Shown here: one piece after another, positions 7,482-15,179 of the stretch
Numbering within the stretch: position 1 is the stretch's first letter
How the letters are laid out: each line of letters starts with the position of its first letter
Origin: CAZBQC01 sp964494015
GTDB taxonomy: Bacteria; Bacillota_I; Bacilli_A; RF39; UBA660
DNA: 21,122 bases
NCBI GenBank assembly: GCA_964494015.1
Contig: CAZBQC010000013.1
Coordinates: 1 to 21,122 of the forward strand
Reading direction: 5' to 3'
Notes under the pieces: generated by a model
What the model saw: the letters and a program-made list of their open reading frames with translations, nothing else
Told to the model about the DNA's origin: nothing
The model's database searches: none
Made by a program: the position numbers and the translations under genes

Positions 7482-7510
7482 ATTATAACATTTTTAATTG
7501 ATAAAATAAA
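7482..7510 (-). promoter_or_regulatory. Promoter of the OLE RNA operon
   Basis: A perfect TATAAT lies at 7487-7482 on the minus strand, and transcription would start at about 7475, at the first base of the closing stem. The -35 region is poor (TTTATT at 7510-7505 with a 17-nt spacer). The promoter may therefore depend on an activator or an alternative context. Confidence 0.6.
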
Positions 7511-7520
7511 CAAAAACATC

Positions 7521-7549
7521 TTGATTTTTTAATAAAAATGCTTTAAAAT
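7521..7549 (+). promoter_or_regulatory. Promoter of the plus-strand orphan gene
   Basis: TTGATT (7521-7526) and TAAAAT (7544-7549) are separated by 17 nt. The promoter is divergent from the OLE promoter, with about 34 bp between the -35 region of this one and the -10 of the other. Transcription would start at about 7556, just before the ribosome binding site. Confidence 0.6.
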
Positions 7550-7572
7550 ACTTAAACACAAAGGAGTTTTAA

Positions 7573-8049
7573 ATGATGGAAAATAATATTTATGTCGGCG
7601 AAAGAAATAATATCTATGCTGGAAGGTTAGTAAAAATAAAAAAAGACACTAATGAGTTATTAACTTGTCGGAAAATGTTGTTGGCAGTTAATAGTCAATA
7701 TACAAATGATGACTTCTTATATTGTTCACCAGATTATGAAATTGAAAAATTAAAGCCTAGAATTGAAACGGTTCCTTCTTTTATCATCACACCAATTATT
7801 AACTTGGAAGAAGCATTATGTTGTCTTGATTTTCCAAAAAATTTAACCATCGAAGATATCAGAACTATTTATGGTTTGTTTCTAAGTTGTAACAATCAAA
7901 TTGTTCACTCACAATTATATAGAAGAACCAACTTGCCATCGGAAATTATGAGTCAGTTGAAATTTTTATGCACACTTCCTAAGAAACCTAGTACTTATGA
8001 ACCCGATTATAAAACAATTAAACCTAGAATTCACGTTTTAAACAAATAA
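7573..8049 (+). CDS. Hypothetical protein, divergent from the OLE operon
   Basis: I do not recognise this 158-residue protein. AAAGGAG sits 6 nt before the first ATG, and a promoter and terminator flank the gene, so it is very likely real. It has no signal peptide or membrane helix. It contains six cysteines, two of them adjacent (EALCC). Two short internal echoes are visible: NNIYVGER is followed at once by NNIYAGRL, and PDYEIEKLKPRI near residue 54 is matched by PDYKTIKPRI near the C-terminus. It is the only plus-strand gene here. It separates the coat operon from the OLE operon and is transcribed away from the OLE promoter. Confidence 0.75.
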   Translation: MMENNIYVGERNNIYAGRLVKIKKDTNELLTCRKMLLAVNSQYTNDDFLYCSPDYEIEKLKPRIETVPSFIITPIINLEEALCCLDFPKNLTIEDIRTIYGLFLSCNNQIVHSQLYRRTNLPSEIMSQLKFLCTLPKKPSTYEPDYKTIKPRIHVLNK

Positions 8050-8073
8050 AACTATGATCTTCATAGTTTTTTT
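8050..8073 (+). terminator. Bidirectional intrinsic terminator between the orphan gene and cotJC
   Basis: AACTATGA / TCATAGTT (8050-8057 and 8061-8068) form an 8-bp stem with a 3-nt loop, followed on the plus strand by five T. On the minus strand the stem is followed by TTATTTGTTT. It can therefore serve the orphan gene and the convergent cotJ operon. Confidence 0.8.
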
Positions 8074-8081
8074 GTTATTTA

Positions 8082-8642
8082 TTATTCATATCCTAACATC
8101 TGATAGCTTTCTAATAGCTCTTTAAATCTCTGGAAGTGAACAATTTCTCTTTGTCGCAACCATAATAGTGGTGCAATAACAGCTGGATCATTGGTTAGAT
8201 CGATCAGATTCTCGTATACTGCTCGAGCCTTTTGCTCAGCTGCCATATCTTCTGTCAAGTCAGCGATCGGGTCACCAGTCGCTGCAAAGTAAGCAACCGT
8301 GAAAGGTACTCCTGAAGCATCAGTTGGGAAAACTGATCTTCCATGTTCAGCATAGTGTCCAGCCAGTCCTGCTGCTTTCAATTCTTCAGTAGTTGCTCCT
8401 CGAAGTAACTGATAGATCATCGTTGAAATTATTTCGATATGTGCTAACTCCTCATTCCCAATGTCATTAAGAAGAGCTTTCCCACGATTGTCTGGCATCG
8501 TATATCTTTGATTCAAATAACGAAGAGCCGCTGCTAATTCACCATTTGATCCACCATATTGAGTAACTAGTTGTTTTGCCATATTTAAATCTTTTTTAGT
8601 GACGTTGACTGGATATTGTAATCTTTTTTCATATGCCCACAT
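8082..8642 (-). CDS. cotJC: Spore coat protein CotJC, manganese-catalase family
   Basis: This 186-residue protein belongs to the ferritin-like manganese catalase family found in spore coats. It begins WAYEKRLQYPV, as CotJC proteins do. The metal-ligand pattern of the family is visible: a Glu in GELAAALRYL (about 35), E and H in NEELAHIEII (about 65-68), and E and H in the later EQKARAVYENL and REIVHFQRF segments. It is full length. The ATG is one base beyond the stop of the upstream cotJB gene, and its ribosome binding site (GGGGGA) lies inside the end of that gene, so the two are translationally coupled. Expression in the mother cell during sporulation is expected from the family. Confidence 0.93.
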   Translation of the reverse strand: MWAYEKRLQYPVNVTKKDLNMAKQLVTQYGGSNGELAAALRYLNQRYTMPDNRGKALLNDIGNEELAHIEIISTMIYQLLRGATTEELKAAGLAGHYAEHGRSVFPTDASGVPFTVAYFAATGDPIADLTEDMAAEQKARAVYENLIDLTNDPAVIAPLLWLRQREIVHFQRFKELLESYQMLGYE

Positions 8643-8643
8643 T

Positions 8644-9132
8644 TTAGTTTCCCCCTTCCCATTCCCATGGCCAAGGATCAGCCACCCAGTTGAATGGAAT
8701 TTCTTTCATGTAATCACTACTAACTGTGAATGGTGCATATTTATTTTCGTATTCCTGAATAGCTGTATCAGCCAATTCACGATACTTGTTAAATAAATTA
8801 AGCATATTTAAATCATCTGGATGGGTATCTAAATATAAGTTTAATTCACGAGCAGCAAAAGTTAACTGATTAATTGTTAGCAATAAATCTTCTCTTTCAC
8901 TACGAGGTGTCAAAGGAGCTGGCTGATAGTTTTGATATTCACTGTACAAGTCATTAAATAAATTGCCACGTGTATAAGAAACATATGGAGTAGCCAAATC
9001 TGAATTGCCAGCCAAACCAGGTAAGTTACTCTGACTTAAATTGGGCTGGTTAGTTGGAACTTTGACATTATTTAAACGCATATTAGGATATTGATCAAAA
9101 TCCTGATAATTAAAATCATTATAATTATTCAT
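8644..9132 (-). CDS. cotJB: Spore coat protein CotJB with a CotJA-like N-terminal region
   Basis: The C-terminal half (about 80-162) is CotJB: a helical segment LLLTINQLTFAARELNLYLD, the signature YLDTHPDD (100-107), and the Trp-rich end WVADPWPWEWEG. CotJB is normally about 85-90 residues; this protein has 162. The extra N-terminal part is rich in Asn, Gln and Pro and carries TPYVSYTRGNLFNDLYSEY (48-66). That resembles the short CotJA motif, which typically reads like RKGTL-aromatic-P-x-L. A CotJA-CotJB fusion is therefore likely, and no separate cotJA gene is seen nearby. AGGAGG lies 6 nt before the ATG. The gene is the first of the two-gene cotJ operon. Confidence 0.85.
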   Translation of the reverse strand: MNNYNDFNYQDFDQYPNMRLNNVKVPTNQPNLSQSNLPGLAGNSDLATPYVSYTRGNLFNDLYSEYQNYQPAPLTPRSEREDLLLTINQLTFAARELNLYLDTHPDDLNMLNLFNKYRELADTAIQEYENKYAPFTVSSDYMKEIPFNWVADPWPWEWEGGN

Positions 9133-9148
9133 CTTTTCCTCCTAACTT

Positions 9149-9156
9149 ATTCTATG
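9149..9156 (-). promoter_or_regulatory. Possible sigma-E -10 element of the cotJ operon
   Basis: CATAGAAT on the minus strand resembles the sigma-E -10 consensus CATACANT and lies 16 nt before the ATG of cotJB. A matching -35 element at the right distance is not convincing. The call leans on the known mother-cell expression of cotJ. Confidence 0.3.
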
Positions 9157-9187
9157 TAATTAGTCTACTATGGAATAGGTTAAGGCC

Positions 9188-9213
9188 TAAAAAAAAATAA
9201 CTATTTAGTTATT
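9188..9213 (-). terminator. Intrinsic terminator overlapping the stop codon of the small membrane protein gene
   Basis: AATAACT / AGTTATT (9213-9207 and 9202-9196) form a 7-bp stem with a 4-nt loop. On the minus strand a run of T follows. The TAA stop of the 9209-9619 gene lies inside the stem. Confidence 0.75.
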
Positions 9214-9619
9214 TTTCACTATTCAAAATCAAGGAATGAAAGACAATTCCTAAAATAATAGTACTCAAGATTAAATAATTATTTTTAAAGTAAGATAAAT
9301 TTATTTCATAAATCAATGGCAAATTAATCCTTTTATCGAGATAAACTCTGGCCCAGATAAAAAACGTATAGACAGATAGACCAATATTTAATAAATTATA
9401 GGAAAAGCTTTGCTGAAAACTCTTTTTCTTCGATAGAATAGTATAAAAATTAAAGCCAGTAAAAATTATATAAAAAATTATAAAAACAGTCCCTTCCCAG
9501 CCACAGGATAAGATGTTAGGTATTAACAAGATTAACAAAATCATTAGCAAAATACTAGCCATAATTCTCATATAATAAAGAACTTTAATCCAAGAAATTT
9601 TTTTAATAGCTCTTTTCAT
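9209..9619 (-). CDS. Hypothetical four-helix membrane protein
   Basis: I do not recognise this 136-residue protein. It has about four hydrophobic segments at about 15-36, 42-62, 74-92 and 110-132. The N-terminus and the connecting loops are basic (MKRAIKKISW, KKKSF). Its ATG overlaps the stop of the upstream AAA+ gene by one base (TAATG), so the two are translationally coupled and probably act together. One possibility is a membrane anchor or partner for the ATPase, which is an inference from the coupling only. A terminator overlaps its stop codon. Confidence 0.7.
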   Translation of the reverse strand: MKRAIKKISWIKVLYYMRIMASILLMILLILLIPNILSCGWEGTVFIIFYIIFTGFNFYTILSKKKSFQQSFSYNLLNIGLSVYTFFIWARVYLDKRINLPLIYEINLSYFKNNYLILSTIILGIVFHSLILNSEK

Positions 9620-10572
9620 TAGATAACATCATCTTCTTTCAACAGTTGATCAGTCTCTTCACGGAAGAGATCTTTAAACTCATTATTGAAACGTATTAAT
9701 TCTTTTCTAATGACATCGGGATAGATATTTCGACTATTTTGAATAGCTTTATAAACATCTTTAATCGTTACTACTTGACGATTTTCAAAAACAGCGGTCG
9801 AAAAGGCTTGAGTCAATAAAGTAAGGGCTATATCTGGATACCTAGCTGAAATTTCGTAAACTCTTTTATATTCACTAGTAATATCGACGATAAAAGCAGC
9901 GATTTTAGATTGAATAAAATTAGTATATTTCATCTTCGCCCCAGTTTGCTTTTCAATCTTAGGAATAGTTCCCATCAAAATCTCGATGGTCTGCTGCTTA
10001 GTCGGTTCCAAAACTTCAATCTTTTGGAAACGTCTTACAAAGGCTTTATCACGTAAAATGTAGCGATCATATTCTTCCGATGTTGTCGCTCCGATCAATT
10101 TAATATTACCACGATCTAACCCCGGCTTAAAAATATTAGCAAAGTCCAAATTACCTTGAGCATTATTACCAATTAGAGTATGAACCTCATCAATAAATAG
10201 AATCATTTTGGATTTGGTTTTAATCTCATCGAGTAATAATTGAATCTTACTCTCGCTTGTTCCAGGCATTTCTCCCATTAAGGAAGCTGTGTTCAACTTA
10301 ATAATGGTATAGCCTTTTAAAGCATCTGGTACATCATTATTCTTAATCTTATATCCTAGTCCTTCGACGATTGAAGTTTTACCAATACCAGGTTTACCAA
10401 CAAGAATAGCAGATTTTTCGGGAGTTAAAAGAATGATAATTAACTGACGAATTTCTTCATCTCGACCAATAGCTGGATTAGTAACATAGTTTCTAGCTGT
10501 AAAGTTCTCACCATATCTATCTAAAACACTAATTTTGTTACTTGTATTAATATCTAAAATTTCATCGTTCAT
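9619..10572 (-). CDS. ClpB/ClpA-type single-domain AAA+ ATPase
   Basis: This 317-residue protein matches the first AAA+ module of ClpA/ClpB. It has IGRDEEI (35-41), Walker A GKPGIGKT (59-66), Walker B with the DE-H-T series at 123-133, sensor 1 GATTSEEYDRYI, and the arginine-finger region VRRFQK (about 179-184). It lacks the N-terminal Clp domain, the middle coiled coil and the second AAA+ module. The substrate-gripping pore loop, normally with GAKYRG, reads SLMGEMPGTSE here, so the usual aromatic residue seems absent. This argues against a classical unfoldase. An ATPase that remodels a partner, perhaps the coupled membrane protein, is one inference. AGGAGG precedes the ATG. Confidence 0.85.
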   Translation of the reverse strand: MNDEILDINTSNKISVLDRYGENFTARNYVTNPAIGRDEEIRQLIIILLTPEKSAILVGKPGIGKTSIVEGLGYKIKNNDVPDALKGYTIIKLNTASLMGEMPGTSESKIQLLLDEIKTKSKMILFIDEVHTLIGNNAQGNLDFANIFKPGLDRGNIKLIGATTSEEYDRYILRDKAFVRRFQKIEVLEPTKQQTIEILMGTIPKIEKQTGAKMKYTNFIQSKIAAFIVDITSEYKRVYEISARYPDIALTLLTQAFSTAVFENRQVVTIKDVYKAIQNSRNIYPDVIRKELIRFNNEFKDLFREETDQLLKEDDVI

Positions 10573-10592
10573 AGTAAACCTCCTAATTATTA

Positions 10593-10621
10593 ATTATATC
10601 ACTAAAATATATAATTTTGAA
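10593..10621 (-). promoter_or_regulatory. Promoter of the AAA+ / membrane protein operon
   Basis: TTCAAA (10621-10616) and TATAAT (10598-10593) are separated by 17 nt on the minus strand, 20 nt before the ATG. It overlaps the region just after the upstream ATPase stop codon. I see no terminator between them. Confidence 0.5.
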
Positions 10622-10632
10622 GTATTAGATTT

Positions 10633-12936
10633 TTAATTTGTCACTTTGGCAATTATTTTATCGAGGATTTTATAAAGAAGTAACGACATAAACATTAGCA
10701 AGATTCCAACTGTCAACATCTCTAATGTGATGTAAGAAAAACTAAAGAAATCTCTCAAGAAGAGAAGCGATAGAACAAAAGTTGTCGACAGAGATAAAAA
10801 GAGAATTCCCTTCACTAAATCAAAAGGCCAAGAGATTTTATATAATAACCTAAAACCAATAAAGCCATTCATCATGACTGCTAGGGTCGATAACTCTTGC
10901 TGACTAAAATTCATGAAACCAGAGATGAATAAAATTAAAGCAATATTAATGACGACGACCACAGAGCTGGGAATCGAATTGACCACAATATTTTTAAGAA
11001 AGTTCCCCTTGATTCTTTCATGATTGGGAGTAAAGGCTAAAACAAAAGCTGGTATTCCAATCGTTAAACTGCTGGTTAAAGTCAGTTGAATTGGAATAAA
11101 GGGGTATTGTTTATTAATAAAGATAAACAAAATCGATAACATGATAGAATAGAAGGTTTTATTCAAAAATAAGGTCGCTGATCGCTCGAGGTTATTGATA
11201 ATTCTTCGCCCTTCTAAAACGATTTTAGGCATCGAAGAGAAATTACCATCGAGCAGTACTACTTTAGAAACATAACTTGAAGCATTATCGCCTTTCATGG
11301 CAATTCCACAATTAGCAGTAGCCAAAGCTAAAACATCGTTTACTCCATCTCCTACCATGGCTACAATATAACCACTTTTTCGTAGTTGTTCAATAATCTG
11401 CTGCTTGACTTCAGGTTTAACTCGCCCAAAAATATGATACTTATTAACGATGCTTTCAAGGTTATTATTGACAATTTCTCTTCCATCGATACATTTATCA
11501 TAATTGACAAAGCCAACTTCTCGAGCAATATTCGAAACGGTCTTGGTGCTATCTCCAGAAATAATCTTTAAGATCACATCATTGTTTTTAAAAAACTCCA
11601 ATATTTCTTTAGCATCCTTTTTAATGATATCTTTAATGATGATTAAACCAAGAACTGAAATATGATCAGGTAAATCAAAATCGCTGAAACTTTCCTTAGA
11701 AAATCCTAGTAAAACAATCCTGTTTCCTTGATAAGTTTGAAGATCACGATTAATTTTAGACGTATCCTTCAAAAGAACATCTGGTGCTCCTAAAATAAAA
11801 GTTCCTTCTTTAAAGGTAATTCCTGAGTATTTTCTACTCGACGAAAAAGGAACTATCTTTTTGGGAGTAAAGCTGTGATCAAGATTAAACTCATCACGGA
11901 TAGCCTTAATAGTAGCATTATCATCTTCCAAATAATAGCCAATGTTAGAGAGAATTTTAGGTAAATCATAATCACTTTGATAAGGAATAATCTTGTCGAC
12001 CTGCATTTTTCCCTTAGTTATGGTCCCAGTTTTATCCAAGCACAAAACATTGATTCTCGCTAGCATTTCAATCGCATATAATTCCTGAACCAAGGCATTG
12101 TACTTCGATAAACGAATAATCCCAATCGCTAAGACAATACTAGTCAAAAGAATCAAGCCTTCCGGTATCATTCCTACCAAAGCTGCTACCGTATTGACAA
12201 CAGCCACTGTAAAATTGTTGTTAGGGATATTAAACTGTTGATAAAACAAAATACTGCCAAGTGGTATAATTAAAATCGCTACAACCTGTAAGATTTTATT
12301 TAAAGATCTCATTATTTCAGATTCAACCTTTTTAATACAACGAGAATTTTTAGTAATCATGTAATGATAATTATTCTTACCAATATGAATACATCTACTA
12401 TAGCATTGTCCACCGGCTATGAAACTTCCTGATAGAAGCGTATCCCCTTCTTTTTTATAGACTAAATCTGACTCTCCAGTAATCAAAGCTTCATTTACTT
12501 CGCATTCACCACTAATAATTATTGAATCGACGACAATTTGATTGCCATTTTTATAGTGAATGATCTCATCTAAAACTATTTCTCCTACTCTGATTGATTT
12601 TTCAATTCCATCCCTAATAACTTTAACTTTAGTACTATGGATAATTGATAACCGATCGATAATTCTTTTGGCGTTTACTTCGTAGATGATACCGATAACT
12701 AAATTGAAAAAAACTCCACCTAAAAAGAGTAAATTTTTGTATGACTCGACAAAAATAATTAATAATCCTAAACACAAATTAAGAAAATTAAACATGGTAA
12801 AGAAATTATCAAAAATAATCTTGACAATACTCTTAGTCTTAATATCGATATCATAATTTACTAATTTCTTCTTAATTCGTTGTTTAATTTCTTTACTAGT
12901 TAAACCTTCTTGGTAATTATCCTTTGTTTTTTCCAT
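10633..12936 (-). CDS. P-type cation ATPase of the CtpE/Exp7-like group
   Basis: This 767-residue membrane pump has all core P-type ATPase motifs: TGES (153-156), IPEGL in M4 (257-261), the phosphorylation site DKTGT (D301), GDST in place of the more common TGDN region, and GDGVND. The helix around NTVAALVGMIPEGLILLTS and the short N-terminus are like the CtpE/Exp7 group, for which calcium transport has been reported. The two extra C-terminal helices end in a short basic tail. It has no heavy-metal-binding domain. The ATG overlaps by one base the stop of the upstream amidase gene, so both are made together. Substrate is inferred; Ca2+ is the best guess. Confidence 0.85.
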   Translation of the reverse strand: MEKTKDNYQEGLTSKEIKQRIKKKLVNYDIDIKTKSIVKIIFDNFFTMFNFLNLCLGLLIIFVESYKNLLFLGGVFFNLVIGIIYEVNAKRIIDRLSIIHSTKVKVIRDGIEKSIRVGEIVLDEIIHYKNGNQIVVDSIIISGECEVNEALITGESDLVYKKEGDTLLSGSFIAGGQCYSRCIHIGKNNYHYMITKNSRCIKKVESEIMRSLNKILQVVAILIIPLGSILFYQQFNIPNNNFTVAVVNTVAALVGMIPEGLILLTSIVLAIGIIRLSKYNALVQELYAIEMLARINVLCLDKTGTITKGKMQVDKIIPYQSDYDLPKILSNIGYYLEDDNATIKAIRDEFNLDHSFTPKKIVPFSSSRKYSGITFKEGTFILGAPDVLLKDTSKINRDLQTYQGNRIVLLGFSKESFSDFDLPDHISVLGLIIIKDIIKKDAKEILEFFKNNDVILKIISGDSTKTVSNIAREVGFVNYDKCIDGREIVNNNLESIVNKYHIFGRVKPEVKQQIIEQLRKSGYIVAMVGDGVNDVLALATANCGIAMKGDNASSYVSKVVLLDGNFSSMPKIVLEGRRIINNLERSATLFLNKTFYSIMLSILFIFINKQYPFIPIQLTLTSSLTIGIPAFVLAFTPNHERIKGNFLKNIVVNSIPSSVVVVINIALILFISGFMNFSQQELSTLAVMMNGFIGFRLLYKISWPFDLVKGILFLSLSTTFVLSLLFLRDFFSFSYITLEMLTVGILLMFMSLLLYKILDKIIAKVTN

Positions 12937-14237
12937 TATTCACCTATTAATTGTTGCTTTAAAGCCATAACAATACCTTTAAGATACTTTTCTTTGTTAT
13001 TTAAAAGACTTTTTAAATTACTAGCATTATTCATATATCCTAGTTCTAATAAATAGCTTTCTACTCCAATGTTGTCTAAATAAAATAAATTTTCACCATT
13101 TTTTTGGCTTCGACCATCGACATAAGCATTGGTGTTTATTCCGCCAGTTTCACGAATAATATAGTAATAGGTCGTATTCTCTTTGATACTATATGGTTCG
13201 TGTCCTTCTTTAGCAGCATTCATCTTAATATCTTTGATGTCAGTAGAGTCAAGAGTTCTAACATATACTCCATTACTTACTCTCCAATGATTGTTATTCG
13301 AATAATTAATTCCTGTAGAATTGACAATGTTAGTAGCTAATTTGCTAGCAAAATCTAATTTAGCACCAAACGGAGCATATATTTCCAATCCTCCACTATA
13401 ATAATTACTACCAGTATTATTCAAATGAATCGACAAATTATATTTCGCCTTCGAACTATTGATTCGATCAACTCTTCCATTTTCATTGTAATTTGAAATC
13501 GTTTCATCAGTACTTCTCGTTAACTTTACCTTATATCCCAATTCCTCTTCAATAACATCTTTCAAACTTTTAGCATAGTCAAGAGTAAGATCTTTTTCAT
13601 AATATTTACCACCTGTCGTACCCCAATCATCACCACCATGACCAGCATCGATGACAAGATCATAAACTTCTTCAGGTAGTTTAGCTTTAGTAACCTGCAT
13701 ATTTAATCGATCAATCTTATCACTGATAAATTTAATTTTAATTTCTTTATTGGAATTATCCTTAGTTAAAGTATAGTAAGTAGTTTTATCATAATTAGTC
13801 TGATTTTCTAGTAAATAATAATTATTACGCTCATCTTCTAAAACGATCTTTACCAATAAATCATAATTACCAATATTTATCTTTTCTAAATTAATACCAT
13901 CATTAATATATTGACTTGTCTTAAAATCTAAAACTTTGTCTTTAACAGTAAAAAATAAATCATAAGTTACTTCTTTATTTTCTAAATTGATCAAAACTAA
14001 TTGTACTTTTTTGATACTAGTTTCAACGATATTAATATTACCGCCAATATTTAAATAAGTCCCATAGATGGTATAACGATCAATCAGCGCTTTTTCTGTT
14101 TGAATGTTATAGGTACTATAATCAATGTAATCAATATTTTGAGTAACTTCTTTTTTGTTATTAGATTGATTTTTTAAACTAAAATAAACTGTTACTGCGA
14201 CCGCAATTAAAAACAAAAATATTAATAATTTCTTCAT
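12936..14237 (-). CDS. Membrane-anchored N-acetylmuramoyl-L-alanine amidase (Amidase_3)
   Basis: This 433-residue cell-wall hydrolase would cut the bond between muramic acid and the stem peptide outside the membrane. Residues 4-21 form a signal anchor. An N-terminal region (about 35-185) of unknown type precedes the catalytic domain (about 192-430). The zinc and catalytic residues of Amidase_3 are visible: H200 in DAGHGG, E214 in EKDLTLD, H271 in SIHLN and E398 in LLELGYMNN. The zinc domain is longer than usual because of an insertion near 310-375. GAAAGGA precedes the ATG. It may act in sporulation (like CwlD) or in division; the sequence does not decide. It is translationally coupled to the P-type ATPase. 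Confidence 0.9.
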   Translation of the reverse strand: MKKLLIFLFLIAVAVTVYFSLKNQSNNKKEVTQNIDYIDYSTYNIQTEKALIDRYTIYGTYLNIGGNINIVETSIKKVQLVLINLENKEVTYDLFFTVKDKVLDFKTSQYINDGINLEKINIGNYDLLVKIVLEDERNNYYLLENQTNYDKTTYYTLTKDNSNKEIKIKFISDKIDRLNMQVTKAKLPEEVYDLVIDAGHGGDDWGTTGGKYYEKDLTLDYAKSLKDVIEEELGYKVKLTRSTDETISNYNENGRVDRINSSKAKYNLSIHLNNTGSNYYSGGLEIYAPFGAKLDFASKLATNIVNSTGINYSNNNHWRVSNGVYVRTLDSTDIKDIKMNAAKEGHEPYSIKENTTYYYIIRETGGINTNAYVDGRSQKNGENLFYLDNIGVESYLLELGYMNNASNLKSLLNNKEKYLKGIVMALKQQLIGE

Positions 14238-14297
14238 ATCAAAAAGTCCTTTCTAACAACATCTTTATTAGATTATGCAAATATTTAACATTAATTA

Positions 14298-15179
14298 TTA
14301 TTCAGTTATTTGATTCATTATTTTGATAAATTCTTCAGGAAGTTCGACCTCAAAAGATAATTTTTCTTGAGTTATTGGATGACAAAAAGATAACTTTTTA
14401 GCATGTAAAAGTTGACCAAAATCATTAAAAGTCTTTTTATTATAAACTGGATCATTGACGATCGGATGCTTAATGTAAGCCATATGAACTCTAATTTGAT
14501 GAGTTCTTCCCGTATCTAGTTTACACTCGATTAAAGTATGATCTTTAAATCTTTTTAAGACTTTAAAATGAGTGATGGCCTCTTTGCTATTAATATCGGT
14601 TACAGTCATTTTCTCACGATTTTTAGTATCTCTTCCAATCGGTGCATCCACCGTTCCAGTTTCATGATTGATAACACCTTCAACTAAAGTAACATAGATT
14701 CTTTCGACTTCTCTTTTTTTAATCATGTCACTGAGCAAGACTCTGGTCTTTTCATCTTTAGCTACTAAAATTAGACCACTGGTATCTTTATCAATTCGGT
14801 GGACAATTCCAGGGCGAAGATTATCGCCAAGAGTTAGATCATATTTGTATAAAAGAGCATTAACTAAAGTACCAGTGTAGTTTCCTGGAGCCGGATGAAC
14901 AACCATTCCGCTTTTTTTGTTAATCACTAAGAGATAATCATCTTCAAAAACAATATCGAGAGGAAGATCCTCTTTAATTATCTTAACCTTCTCATTCAAA
15001 GCATCACTAATTAAAATCTTATCCCCTAAGACCATTCGATAATTAGCATCTTCAATCTCATCATTTACTAATACCTGTTCATTCTTAATTAACTTTTGAA
15101 CTTTACTGCGACTAATTTTTAATTCGTTGGTTAGATAAACATCTAATCTTTGTCCAACACTATCTTTTACTTCGATCAT
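14298..15179 (-). CDS. rluD: RluD-family 23S rRNA pseudouridine synthase
   Basis: This 293-residue enzyme would convert uridines to pseudouridine in large-subunit rRNA. An S4 RNA-binding domain (about 10-60) with RLDVYLTNELKISRSKVQKL is followed by the catalytic domain. That domain carries the family signature HRIDKDTSGL (128-137) with catalytic D130. LDTGRTHQIRVH follows later. AAGGGGTGAG precedes the ATG. The gene overlaps the end of lspA by 20 nt, an arrangement (lspA then an RluD-type gene) also seen in Bacillus as lspA-ylyB. The exact target uridines cannot be told from sequence. Confidence 0.93.
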   Translation of the reverse strand: MIEVKDSVGQRLDVYLTNELKISRSKVQKLIKNEQVLVNDEIEDANYRMVLGDKILISDALNEKVKIIKEDLPLDIVFEDDYLLVINKKSGMVVHPAPGNYTGTLVNALLYKYDLTLGDNLRPGIVHRIDKDTSGLILVAKDEKTRVLLSDMIKKREVERIYVTLVEGVINHETGTVDAPIGRDTKNREKMTVTDINSKEAITHFKVLKRFKDHTLIECKLDTGRTHQIRVHMAYIKHPIVNDPVYNKKTFNDFGQLLHAKKLSFCHPITQEKLSFEVELPEEFIKIMNQITE

